Assembly: GCF_016863275.1 (NCBI RefSeq)
Contig: NZ_BOOO01000031.1
Coordinates: forward strand, 1 to 64,000
Direction: 5' to 3'
Origin: Planotetraspora mira
GTDB taxonomy: Bacteria; Actinomycetota; Actinomycetes; Streptosporangiales; Streptosporangiaceae
Length of the DNA: 64,000 bases
This document shows positions 17,593-24,827 of this stretch, in pieces. A model generated the notes under the pieces. The model had not been told where the DNA came from and searched no databases. It saw nothing but the letters and a program-made list of their open reading frames with translations. The translations under genes were made by a program, and so were the position numbers. Position 1 is the stretch's first letter, and each line of letters begins with the position of its first letter.

Positions 17593-17652
17593 TTCTAGAA
17601 TCAGCGTCTAGGAATTGATTCCAGAATGAGTTCCGGCCTCGTGGCGTGTCAA
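17593..17652 (-). promoter_or_regulatory. Promoter and operator (site 6) of the acyl-CoA dehydrogenase
   Basis: Operator TTCTAGA-N7-TCTAGGA at 17593-17613 plus a further half-site TCCAGAA at 17620-17626. Minus-strand TTGACA at 17652-17647 with a -10-like CATTCT 18 bases on. Part of a double-operator divergent region. Confidence 0.7.
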
Positions 17653-17657
17653 CCGTG

Positions 17658-17678
17658 CCGTAGAATTTGATTCTAGAA
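17658..17678 (+). promoter_or_regulatory. Operator (site 7) upstream of TetR paralogue 2
   Basis: CCGTAGA-N7-TCTAGAA; its core TAGAAT-TTG-ATTCTA is a perfect palindrome. It is 43 bases before the regulator's ATG, which suggests autoregulation. Confidence 0.75.
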
Positions 17679-17720
17679 ATTGCGGACCCCTGGGGGACCC
17701 CGCTGACGCAGGGAGCTTCG

Positions 17721-18344
17721 ATGACCCGCAAGTCCACCGCCAAGGGCGGCTCCTGGGAGTGGAGTCGCACCGCCCAGACCCGCCGTAGCATGCTCGACGC
17801 CGCCCGCGAGGTCTTCTCCGAGCACGGCTTCGCCGACGCCGTCGTCGCCGACGTGGTCGAACGCGCCGGGTCGAGCGTGGGCAGCCTCTACCACCACTTC
17901 GGCGGCAAGACCGAGTTGTTCCTCGCCCTCTGGGACGACCATCAGAGCTCCCACGAGCAGGCCGCCGTGTCCAGCGTGGCCGAGGCGCGGCAGGCGGGCG
18001 TGACGGGCCCGGTGGAACAGTTCATCGCCGGCGCCCGCGCCTACCTGCAGGGTTCATGGGAACGGCGCGACCTCACGCGGCTGTTCATGGACGGGGACGC
18101 CCCGCCCGGCTTCGAACTCATGCGCCGTACCCGCGGCCGTGAATGGGTCCGGCAGAACGCCGTCCTCCTCGGCGCCGACGACACCGCCCTCGACCGCCTC
18201 ACCGCCGCGGTCCTCACCGTCGTCATCGGCGAGGCCGGTCGCGAGGTGGCCGTCTGCGAGACCCGGTCCGAGGCCGACGAGGTGATCGAAGCCGCCATCA
18301 CCCTGATTCGCCGCTTCGCCCCGCAACTGGATCCGACCACCTGA
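17721..18344 (+). CDS. TetR/AcrR family regulator (paralogue 2), likely regulon repressor
   Basis: 207-aa regulator. Helix-turn-helix at about residues 20-60 (VVADVVERAGSSVGSLYHHFGGKTELF); the C-terminal half is similar along its length to paralogue 1 (LTRLFMDGDAPPGFEL is shared). ATG 17721 (MTRKSTAKGG) has AGGGAG upstream. Operators sit at its own promoter, at the divergent acyl-CoA dehydrogenase, and before the following DHA2 pump. It is therefore the best candidate for the protein that binds the ten repeated palindromes. By analogy with KstR-type repressors the inducer may be an acyl-CoA intermediate; that is inference. Confidence 0.92.
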   Translation: MTRKSTAKGGSWEWSRTAQTRRSMLDAAREVFSEHGFADAVVADVVERAGSSVGSLYHHFGGKTELFLALWDDHQSSHEQAAVSSVAEARQAGVTGPVEQFIAGARAYLQGSWERRDLTRLFMDGDAPPGFELMRRTRGREWVRQNAVLLGADDTALDRLTAAVLTVVIGEAGREVAVCETRSEADEVIEAAITLIRRFAPQLDPTT

Positions 18345-18383
18345 CCGTCGCATCCGGTCACCTCCGCATCAAACCGAGCACAA

Positions 18384-18404
18384 TTCTAGTATTTCGATCT
18401 AGAA
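18384..18404 (+). promoter_or_regulatory. Operator (site 8) upstream of the second DHA2 transporter
   Basis: TTCTAGT-N7-TCTAGAA, 50 bases before the transporter ATG. Confidence 0.7.
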
Positions 18405-18453
18405 TTTCTCGAGATGCCGGAGAGACGGGGAGCGCAATCATGTCGGTCGAACG

Positions 18454-19980
18454 ATGACCAGCACCACGGACGAGTCAGCCGAAGTAGGTGACGACAGGGA
18501 GCGCCTCCGCCGCGCCTGGCGCACCCTGTCGGTGGTCAGCCTCGCCAGCGTGCTCACCGCGCTCGGCGGCAGCGCGCTCAACGTCGCACTCCCCCAGGTC
18601 GTACGGCAGACGCACGCGAGTGCCGACGCCGCGGCCTGGATCCTGATCGCCTTCCAGCTCACCACGACCGTGCTCATGGTGGCGTTCGGCCGGCTCGCCG
18701 ACATGTTCGGCCGCCGGACGATGTACCTCGCCGGCCTGGCCACCTACACCCTGGCCAGCCTTCTGGCCGGTCTCGCGCCGAACGCCTGGCTCATTGTGGC
18801 GCTGCGAGTCCTGCAGGCCGCGGGCACCGCCATGCTGCTCACCAACAGCGCCGCCCTGGTGACGGACGCCTTCCCCCGGTCCAGGCTGGGCGAGGGCATG
18901 GGCGTCTACACCGCGTCGTTCTCCATCGCCCAACTCGTCGGCCCAACTGTCGGCGGTCTGTTCACCGAGCATCTCGGCTGGCGGTGGGTGTTCTGGTACA
19001 ACGTGCCGATCGGCCTGCTCTGCCTGGTGTGGGGAGCGCTGGTGTTGCCCCGGGGACGATCCACCGGCGGCGGCCGCGGCCTCGACCTGCCCGGCAACGT
19101 GCTCGTCCTGGCCGGTCTCGGCGGGCTGCTGCTAGCGCTGTCGGAGGTGACCCGGCTCGGCTGGGGCCATCCGCTGGTCTCCGGTGGCCTGGCCGTCTTC
19201 GTGCTGGCGCTCCCGCTGTTCGTCCTCCGCGAGGGCCGGGCGCGCCATCCGGTGGTCGACATGCGCATGTTCCGCGATCCGCCCTTCGCCCTCGGCACGG
19301 CGGCGTCGTTCCTCAACTCGGTGGCCCGCATCGGCGTGGTGTTCCTGGTGTCGCTGTTCTTCCAGTCCGTGCACGGCGAGGATCCGGTGCCGGCGGCGCT
19401 GAAGGTGCTGCCGCTGTCGATCGCGGCGATGGCGGCTTCGGTGACGTCGGGGTTCCTGCAGCGACGGCTGAGCCCGCGGACCGTGACGGTCATGGGCGCC
19501 TCGCTGACCACCGCCGGTCTGGCCGGACTGCTCTGCACGATCTCCGTGACCGTCCCCTACGCCTCGATGGCGGCGTTCCTGGTGCTCATCGGCCTCGGCT
19601 CGGGCCTCTTCCTTCCGTCCAACACCACAGCCCTGCTCGACGGAATCCCCTCCAACCGGCTGGGCATCGTCAACGCCATGCGGCTGATGCTGCAGAACAC
19701 CGGCGGGGTGGTGGGCACCGCCATGGTCCTGTCCGTCATCACCGTCCCGCTGCCCGCCGTCCTGCACGACTCCGTCTTCGCCGGAACCCTGTCGCAGGTC
19801 GCACCCGGCGCCGTCACCGATCTGCTCACCGGCTACCGGTGGACGCTGGGCTGCATGACGGCCGTCGCCGCGCTGAACTTGCTCACGTGCCTGGGCAGAA
19901 GGCGCGCCACCCGGACGGCGCCGCCGGGCGACGAGAGCCCCTCCTACCTGCCCGTCACCGGATCTCGGACGGGTAATTGA
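18454..19980 (+). CDS. MFS transporter, DHA2 (EmrB/QacA) family, paralogue
   Basis: 508-aa exporter paralogous to 9900-11387: both have LNVALP in helix 1, GRLADMFGRR, AQLVGPTxGG with WxWVFWYNVP, and the PVPAALKVLPLS / EDPVSAGLKVLPLS loop. It follows TetR paralogue 2 in the same direction, so a regulator-pump pair is present twice, in different arrangements. ATG 18454 overlaps the stop of a five-codon reading frame (MSVER) that itself has a good GGGGAG ribosome site. The 3' end overlaps the convergent ferredoxin gene by 26 bases. Confidence 0.9.
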   Translation: MTSTTDESAEVGDDRERLRRAWRTLSVVSLASVLTALGGSALNVALPQVVRQTHASADAAAWILIAFQLTTTVLMVAFGRLADMFGRRTMYLAGLATYTLASLLAGLAPNAWLIVALRVLQAAGTAMLLTNSAALVTDAFPRSRLGEGMGVYTASFSIAQLVGPTVGGLFTEHLGWRWVFWYNVPIGLLCLVWGALVLPRGRSTGGGRGLDLPGNVLVLAGLGGLLLALSEVTRLGWGHPLVSGGLAVFVLALPLFVLREGRARHPVVDMRMFRDPPFALGTAASFLNSVARIGVVFLVSLFFQSVHGEDPVPAALKVLPLSIAAMAASVTSGFLQRRLSPRTVTVMGASLTTAGLAGLLCTISVTVPYASMAAFLVLIGLGSGLFLPSNTTALLDGIPSNRLGIVNAMRLMLQNTGGVVGTAMVLSVITVPLPAVLHDSVFAGTLSQVAPGAVTDLLTGYRWTLGCMTAVAALNLLTCLGRRRATRTAPPGDESPSYLPVTGSRTGN

Positions 19981-20164
19981 TCTCGATCGCGCGTTCGGGG
20001 CAGTTGGACACCGCCAGTCGCGCCGCGCGCTCCTTGTCCGGCGGCACCAGGCCGTCGCCGATGACCTGCCCGTAGCCCTCGTCGTCCTCACTGAACAGTT
20101 CAGGGGCGAGGTCGTAGCAGCGGCCGTGCCCCTGGCACCGCTCGGGATCGATGCGTATCTTCAT
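19955..20164 (-). CDS. [3Fe-4S]-type ferredoxin (P450 redox partner class)
   Basis: 69-aa single-cluster ferredoxin with Cys pattern CQGHGRC (about residues 10-16) and SNCPERA near the C-terminus; the second Cys of a normal 4Fe set is His, the mark of 3Fe-4S ferredoxins that serve actinobacterial cytochromes P450. AGAGGAG lies upstream of the ATG. No P450 is adjacent; the nearest is at 24824, which has its own very similar ferredoxin. It may serve that or a remote P450, or be what remains of a second P450 module. Converges with and overlaps the DHA2 transporter. Confidence 0.9.
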   Translation of the reverse strand: MKIRIDPERCQGHGRCYDLAPELFSEDDEGYGQVIGDGLVPPDKERAARLAVSNCPERAIEINYPSEIR

Positions 20165-20500
20165 CGCGGTCGCTCCTCTGTGTGTTGCCGGAGGTGGGGC
20201 GAGGGCGCCCACGGCGCGGGCGAGCGACGCCCCACTCATCGTCGTCGACGGCGTGCGGGTCCGGCGTGATCGACCCGCCGCCCGTCGAAAGCAGCAGGCA
20301 GAAGCGGGCCGGCGCGTCAGGCGCCAGGGCCCGATCCGGCTCGCCGCCGTCTTGGGCTGACCGTACCAACTCGGCCGGCCACTCGGCGCGCCCGCCGGCG
20401 TGGTCGCGGCGGCGGTGACGCCGGCGACACGACCCATGGGTGACTGGAAAGACCGTTCATTTCGTCCGCAGGGACGGCAGGGACGCCTGTCGGGCGTCAC
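20165..20500 (-). other. Gap upstream of ferredoxin with a possible broken small ORF
   Basis: 336 bases between the alcohol dehydrogenase stop and the ferredoxin. On the minus strand the 3' half codes, with high third-position GC, for SITPDPHAVDDDEWG, then after a frame change SLARAVGALAP just before the ferredoxin ATG. This resembles PPIPNQFAVDDEE...LTRVLTAL encoded in front of the second ferredoxin. It may be a frameshifted copy of that small gene. No cluster operator was seen here. Confidence 0.35.
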
Positions 20501-21574
20501 TCAGAAGACGATCAGCGAGCGGATCACCTCGCCCGACGCCATGGCCGTGAACGCGTCGCCCACGTCGTCGAGCGTGATGCGCCTGCTGATCAGCCCGTCC
20601 AGATCGAGTCGCCCGGCCCGCCACAGCCGCAGCAGGCGGCCGAAATCGGTGCGCACGTCGCCGGAGCCGTACAGGCAGCCGAGCAGGCGCCGCTCCGTCG
20701 CGAAGAGTTCGGCGGCGCTGAAGGACACCTGGTCCTCCAGGCTGCCCGCGCCCACCACGACGGTCGTCCCGCCGCGCCGGGTCGCCTGCCAGGCCTGCTT
20801 GATGGTCGCCGAGCGGCCGACGACCTCGAAGGCGTAGTCGAACCCGCGTCCCTCGGTCAGCTCCTTCACCGCGTCGGCCAGTCCGTCCGGGGTGGTCGTG
20901 TGGGTGGCGCCGAACCGCCGGGCGATCTCCAGCTTCCCGGGTAAGCGGTCCACGGCCAGCACCGGGGCGGCGGCGGCCAGCTTGGCGCCCTGGATCACGT
21001 TGATCCCGACGCCGCCGCAGCCGATCACCAGGACCGACGACCCGGGACGCACTCCGGCCGTGTTGACCACCGCGCCGACGCCGGTCAGCACCCCACAGCC
21101 GACCACCGCGGCCACGTCGAACGGCACGTCGTCCGGGATCGGGATCGCGGCCCGCGCGTCGACCACCGTCTCCTCGGCGAAGCAGCCCACGCCGAGCGCG
21201 GCGTGGGCCTGCTCGTCACCGAGGCTCAGCGTGGGCGGCCCCGCGGCGGATCGGGCGGTGACGCACAGGTTCGGCTGACCGCCCAGGCAGAAGTAGCAGT
21301 TTCCGCAGGGCGGGATCCACGAGAGGATCACGTGCGTGCCGACCGGCGGACCGGCCACTCCCGGGCCGAGCTCGACCACCTCCCCCGCGCCCTCGTGGCC
21401 GGGCACCAAGGGCCGCGGCGCGGGCAGCGTGCCGTCGCACATCGACAGGTCGGAGTGGCACACCCCGGCGGCGCGCAGCCGCACCCGGACCTCTCCGGGA
21501 CCCGGCCGTCGCAACGTCAGCCGGTCGCTGACCTCGACGGGTTTTCCGACTTCGCGCAGGATGACGCCTCGCAT
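20501..21574 (-). CDS. Zinc-dependent alcohol dehydrogenase (MDR family)
   Basis: 357-aa medium-chain dehydrogenase. Catalytic zinc ligands Cys39 (GVCHSD) and His60-Glu61 (PGHEGAG); structural zinc Cys90, 93, 96 and 104 (CGNCYFCLGGQPNLC); coenzyme motif GCGGVG with VDR downstream. The ATG at 21574 has GGGGAAGG upstream. It lies 14 bases after the aldehyde dehydrogenase gene in the same transcript. The pair is expected to oxidise a primary alcohol, such as one released by ester hydrolysis, through the aldehyde to the acid, using NAD. Confidence 0.92.
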   Translation of the reverse strand: MRGVILREVGKPVEVSDRLTLRRPGPGEVRVRLRAAGVCHSDLSMCDGTLPAPRPLVPGHEGAGEVVELGPGVAGPPVGTHVILSWIPPCGNCYFCLGGQPNLCVTARSAAGPPTLSLGDEQAHAALGVGCFAEETVVDARAAIPIPDDVPFDVAAVVGCGVLTGVGAVVNTAGVRPGSSVLVIGCGGVGINVIQGAKLAAAAPVLAVDRLPGKLEIARRFGATHTTTPDGLADAVKELTEGRGFDYAFEVVGRSATIKQAWQATRRGGTTVVVGAGSLEDQVSFSAAELFATERRLLGCLYGSGDVRTDFGRLLRLWRAGRLDLDGLISRRITLDDVGDAFTAMASGEVIRSLIVF

Positions 21575-21588
21575 GGGCCTTCCCCGGT

Positions 21589-23010
21589 TCAGAGCTGTAC
21601 GGACGTGGTGGTGAGGAACTCCTCCAGACCGAAGCGGCCGTACTCGCGGCCGTACCCGGACTGCTTGAAGCCGCCGAAGGGGGCCCGGCCGTTGTGCGCG
21701 CCGTCGTTGATCCGGATCTGCCCGGCCCTGAGCCGCCTGGCGACCCGGCGGGCACGTTCCGGGTCCGCGGCGCGGACGCCGGCCGCCAGCCCGTACGGGG
21801 TGCCGTTGGCGATGCGGACCGCCTCGTCCTCGCCGGAGTAGGGCAGGATGACCAGGACCGGCCCGAAGATCTCCTCCCGGGCGATCCGCGACTCGGGGGC
21901 GACGCCGGTCAGCACGGTCGGCCGCACGTAGAAGCCGCGCTCCAGCCCTTCGGGCGCGTCGGGGCCTCCGGTGAGAGTCGTCGCTCCGTCCTCGGCCGCT
22001 GCGCGCAGGTGCCCGCGTACGCGTTCCCGCTGCACGGCCGAGACCAGCGGACCGAGCCGGGTGCCGGGGTCGCGGGGGTCCCCGGGCGAGTAGGTCCACG
22101 CCTCCTCGGCCGCGATCCGCTCGGCGGCCGGCAGGCGGTCGCGCGGGACCAGCAGCCTGGTCAGCGCCGAGCAGGTCTGGCCGGAGTTCAGGAAGCACGC
22201 CCCCACGCCCTTGCGCACGGCGTCCTCGAAGGCGGCGTCGTCCAGGTCGTCGAGGAGCACGTTCGGCGACTTGCCGCCCAGTTCGAGCGCGGTGCGCTTG
22301 ACGCCCGCCGCGGCAAGCTCGGCGACCCGCCGCCCGGCGCGGGTGGAGCCGGTGAACGAGATCATGTCGACCAGCGGGTGTGCGGCCAGCGCCTCCCCCG
22401 CCTCGGGTCCTGTGCCGGAGACCAGGTTGAAGACACCGGGCGGGAATCCGGCCTCGTGCATCACGTCGGCGAGCACGAACGCGTTGAGCGGCGTGACCTC
22501 GCTCGGCTTGAGCACCACCGTGCAGCCCGCCGTCAGGGCCGGAGCGACCTTGGCCGCGATCTGGTGCAGCGGATAGTTCCAGGGAGTGATGGCGCCGACG
22601 ACGCCGATCGGGTCGCGGTACACCACCGAGCCGCCGAGCCGCTCCTCGAAGTCGATCCCGGCCGCCACCTCCGGCATCGAGGCGAAGGTCGCGATGGGCG
22701 CCCCCACCTGGATGAGCCGGGTCAGCGGCAGCGGCATGCCCAGCTCGTTCACGATGGTGTCCGCGAGTTCCTCGGCCCGCTCCTTCAGCGCGCCGGCCAC
22801 GGCCGCGCACAGCGCGGCCCGCTCGGCGGCAGGACGGGCGGCCCAGGCGGGCAGCGCGGCGGCCGCGGCCTCCACGGCCCGCGCCACGTCCTTGACGCCG
22901 CCGCGCGGCACCTCGGCGACGACCTCCTCGGTGGCGGGATTCACGACGGGGATCGCCTCGCCGCCGCTCGCCGCCACCCACTCACCGTCGACATAGATCC
23001 GGTACGGCAT
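21589..23010 (-). CDS. NAD(P)-dependent aldehyde dehydrogenase
   Basis: 473-aa member of the ALDH superfamily. The general base Glu243 in LELGGKSPN, the nucleophile Cys280 in NSGQTCSAL, TPWNYPL at 142-148 and EEIFGPVL are all present, so it should be active. First gene of the ALDH-ADH transcript, starting from a promoter that carries the cluster operator at 23038. It supplies the carboxylic acid for the ADP-forming acyl-CoA synthetase. Confidence 0.93.
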   Translation of the reverse strand: MPYRIYVDGEWVAASGGEAIPVVNPATEEVVAEVPRGGVKDVARAVEAAAAALPAWAARPAAERAALCAAVAGALKERAEELADTIVNELGMPLPLTRLIQVGAPIATFASMPEVAAGIDFEERLGGSVVYRDPIGVVGAITPWNYPLHQIAAKVAPALTAGCTVVLKPSEVTPLNAFVLADVMHEAGFPPGVFNLVSGTGPEAGEALAAHPLVDMISFTGSTRAGRRVAELAAAGVKRTALELGGKSPNVLLDDLDDAAFEDAVRKGVGACFLNSGQTCSALTRLLVPRDRLPAAERIAAEEAWTYSPGDPRDPGTRLGPLVSAVQRERVRGHLRAAAEDGATTLTGGPDAPEGLERGFYVRPTVLTGVAPESRIAREEIFGPVLVILPYSGEDEAVRIANGTPYGLAAGVRAADPERARRVARRLRAGQIRINDGAHNGRAPFGGFKQSGYGREYGRFGLEEFLTTTSVQL

Positions 23011-23037
23011 GCCCCATCCTCAACTATAAGAAGGTAA

Positions 23038-23089
23038 TTCTAGATTTGGATTCTAGAAGCATTAGAGCACGCCGCCGAAAGGGTGTGAA
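23038..23089 (-). promoter_or_regulatory. Promoter and operator (site 9) of the ALDH-ADH operon
   Basis: -35 TTCACA (23089-23084), 17-base spacer, -10 TCTAAT (23066-23061), then operator TTCTAGA-N7-TCTAGAA at 23038-23058, just downstream of the -10. Same box sequences and spacing as site 10. Confidence 0.8.
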
Positions 23090-23097
23090 GCCGGGAC

Positions 23098-24012
23098 TCA
23101 TGTCAGCGTCACGGACCTCAGGAACTCCTGGGTCCGCCTGCGGTCCTCGCCCGGCATGAACTCCGCGGCGACGAAGTCGGTGACGCCCGCCCCGGCCAGC
23201 TCCTCCAGCTTCTCCCGGACCACGTCCTCATCTCCGACGATCGCCAGGTCGGCCGGGCCGTCCGCTCCTTCACGGTCCATCATCGCCCGATAGGAGGGCA
23301 GCCTCCCGTACACCTCGAACACCTTGGCGGCCCGCTCCCTGGCGCCATCGGCATCGCGGGTGACGGCGACGGGCAGCAGGCACACCACGCGGGGTTCCGG
23401 CCTGCCCGCCGCCGCGGCGGCGGCCGTGATGGTCGGGATCACATGCTCGCGGACGGTCGCGGGGCCGGTCATCCACAACACCGTCCCCTCCGCCCGCCGT
23501 CCCGCCAGCGCCAGCATCTTCGGGCCCAGCGCGGCCAGCAGAAGCGGCAAGGGCCCCTCGTCGGGCACGGACAGGTCGATGTGCGCGCGCACGGTCTCTC
23601 CGTCGAACGCCGCGGGCCGGTGGTTCAGCAGCGGAAGCAGGACCGACAGGTACTCGTCCATGTGCCGCAGGGGGCGGGCGAAGTCGTATCCGTACCTGTC
23701 CTCGATGACGACCTTGTGGGACAGGCCGATCCCGAGCGTCAGCCGTCCAGGCCCGATGGCGTACGCGGCGGTCCGGGCCTGCTGGGCGAGCGCCGCCGGA
23801 TGTCTGGGAAACGTCGGCACCACGGCCGTCCCCAGTTCGATCCCGAGCACCCGGCTCCCCACCAGGGCAAGCGCGGTCAACGTGTCCAGCCCGGCCGTGC
23901 CGGACAGCCACGCTGAGGTGAGACCGTCGTCGGCGGCCCGCCGTACATCGTCGGTCAGCTTGACGAGCGCGTCAGGCCCGCCCCGTTCCCTGAGAGCAAC
24001 CCCGATCCGCAC
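23098..24012 (-). CDS. LLM-class flavin-dependent oxidoreductase
   Basis: 304-aa TIM-barrel protein of the luciferase-like family, closest in style to F420-dependent actinobacterial reductases/dehydrogenases (RIGVALRERGG start, ELGTAVVPTFPRHPAALAQQARTA, GPGRLTLGIGLSHKVVIEDRYG). The GTG at 24012 has AAGGGAGG six bases upstream, so the longer frame to 24066 is not needed. Whether it uses F420 or FMN cannot be read off. It has its own operator-bearing promoter and may reduce an unsaturated ketone or dehydrogenate an alcohol in the pathway. Confidence 0.88.
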   Translation of the reverse strand: MRIGVALRERGGPDALVKLTDDVRRAADDGLTSAWLSGTAGLDTLTALALVGSRVLGIELGTAVVPTFPRHPAALAQQARTAAYAIGPGRLTLGIGLSHKVVIEDRYGYDFARPLRHMDEYLSVLLPLLNHRPAAFDGETVRAHIDLSVPDEGPLPLLLAALGPKMLALAGRRAEGTVLWMTGPATVREHVIPTITAAAAAAGRPEPRVVCLLPVAVTRDADGARERAAKVFEVYGRLPSYRAMMDREGADGPADLAIVGDEDVVREKLEELAGAGVTDFVAAEFMPGEDRRRTQEFLRSVTLT

Positions 24013-24087
24013 GAATGCCTCCCTTGCAGCCGGCAGCGTGGCGCTCGGAGGCCGCGGCACGGCCACACCTCAATTACCAGAAGGAAA

Positions 24088-24136
24088 TTCTAGAGTGTGA
24101 TTCCATGATTAGATCACAAGCGCAAGGGGCTGTGAA
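24088..24136 (-). promoter_or_regulatory. Promoter and operator (site 10) of the LLM oxidoreductase
   Basis: -35 TTCACA (24136-24131), 17-base spacer, -10 TCTAAT (24113-24108), operator TTCTAGA-N7-TCCATGA at 24088-24108. It lies 76 bases before the GTG. Confidence 0.75.
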
Positions 24137-24342
24137 GACCCGCGTCTCCCATCGGGCCGCCACTTGTCCGCGGCATCCGGGACGGGGTGGTCACCGGTGT
24201 CCGGGTGCACTTCAGGACAGGTATGACCACTCGCGAGCCGACGGGGCCGGACCGGCTCGGAGGCGATGAACTCCCGCCCGTTTCGCCACTCTTACGGCCC
24301 CGGGGCTTCCCCTGGCTTCGTCTCCGGCCCCGGCGTCGCGTC
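24137..24342. other. Divergent intergenic stretch
   Basis: Between the LLM promoter and the P450 operon promoter; with those sites it forms a gap of more than 300 bases. No gene or further repeat is recognised. Confidence 0.4.
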
Positions 24343-24372
24343 TTGACATATCAAATGAACGGTTTTTTGATA
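24343..24372 (+). promoter_or_regulatory. Promoter with palindromic operator for the ferredoxin-P450 operon
   Basis: TTGACA (24343-24348), 17-base spacer, TTTGAT (24366-24371). The palindrome TATCAAA-N10-TTTGATA (24349-24372) lies between and over the boxes, so a repressor would block RNA polymerase. Its sequence differs from the TTCTAGA operators, so another regulator is implied. Confidence 0.65.
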
Positions 24373-24465
24373 CCGCCATGGGACGCATGGCCGGTGCCGC
24401 TCCCGCCGAAAACCCACGAGCGGCCGCCGCGGGATGCGATCGGCCGTTTCCGTCTCCCGCCGGCC

Positions 24466-24627
24466 ATGGGCAGCGCGCCGCCGATCCCGAACCAGTTTGC
24501 GGTCGACGACGAGGAGCGGGCGGCGCCGCTCACCCGCGTCCTGACAGCCCTCACCCGAACCGGCACCACTCACGGACCGGAGAGCACAACGCAGACAGGA
24601 ACGACACAGACGGGAACGAGGCAATGA
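24466..24627 (+). CDS. Small hypothetical protein upstream of ferredoxin
   Basis: 53 codons from ATG 24466 (MGSAPPIPNQFAVDDEERAA), or about 77 from a GTG at 24394. An in-frame ATG at 24355 lies inside the promoter and is unlikely. Third-position GC is high up to about codon 30, then falls in a Thr/Gly-rich tail. The stop overlaps the ferredoxin ATG (ATGA), the same coupling as between ferredoxin and P450, which argues that it is translated. No family recognised. A similar but broken stretch precedes the other ferredoxin at 20164. Confidence 0.4.
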   Translation: MGSAPPIPNQFAVDDEERAAPLTRVLTALTRTGTTHGPESTTQTGTTQTGTRQ

Positions 24628-24827
24628 AAGTAAAGATCGACTCCGAACGTTGCCACGGGCACGGCCGCTGTTACGACCTCGCCCCTGACATGTTCGGCGA
24701 GGACGACGAAGGCTACGGCATGGTCCTGGGCGACGGCGCCGTGTCGCCCGCCCGGCAACCCGGCGCACGCCTCGCGGCGTCCAACTGTCCCGAACGGGCC
24801 ATCGCCGTCGAAGGAGCCTCACAATGA
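24624..24827 (+). CDS. [3Fe-4S]-type ferredoxin, P450 partner
   Basis: 67-aa ferredoxin, near-duplicate of 19955-20164: MKVKIDSERCHGHGRCYDLAPDMF with Cys10 and Cys16, and SNCPERA for the third Cys. The middle position is His, as in 3Fe-4S ferredoxins. It passes single electrons from a ferredoxin reductase (not in the window) to the P450 encoded next, whose ATG overlaps its stop (ATGA). Confidence 0.93.
   Translation: MKVKIDSERCHGHGRCYDLAPDMFGEDDEGYGMVLGDGAVSPARQPGARLAASNCPERAIAVEGASQ

Noticed and set aside
7935-24108. The operators as KstR (cholesterol) sites
   Set aside because: Half-sites are similar to TAGAAC-N2-GTTCTA, but spacing and the ATTCTAGAA arms differ, and no cholesterol ring-degradation genes are present.
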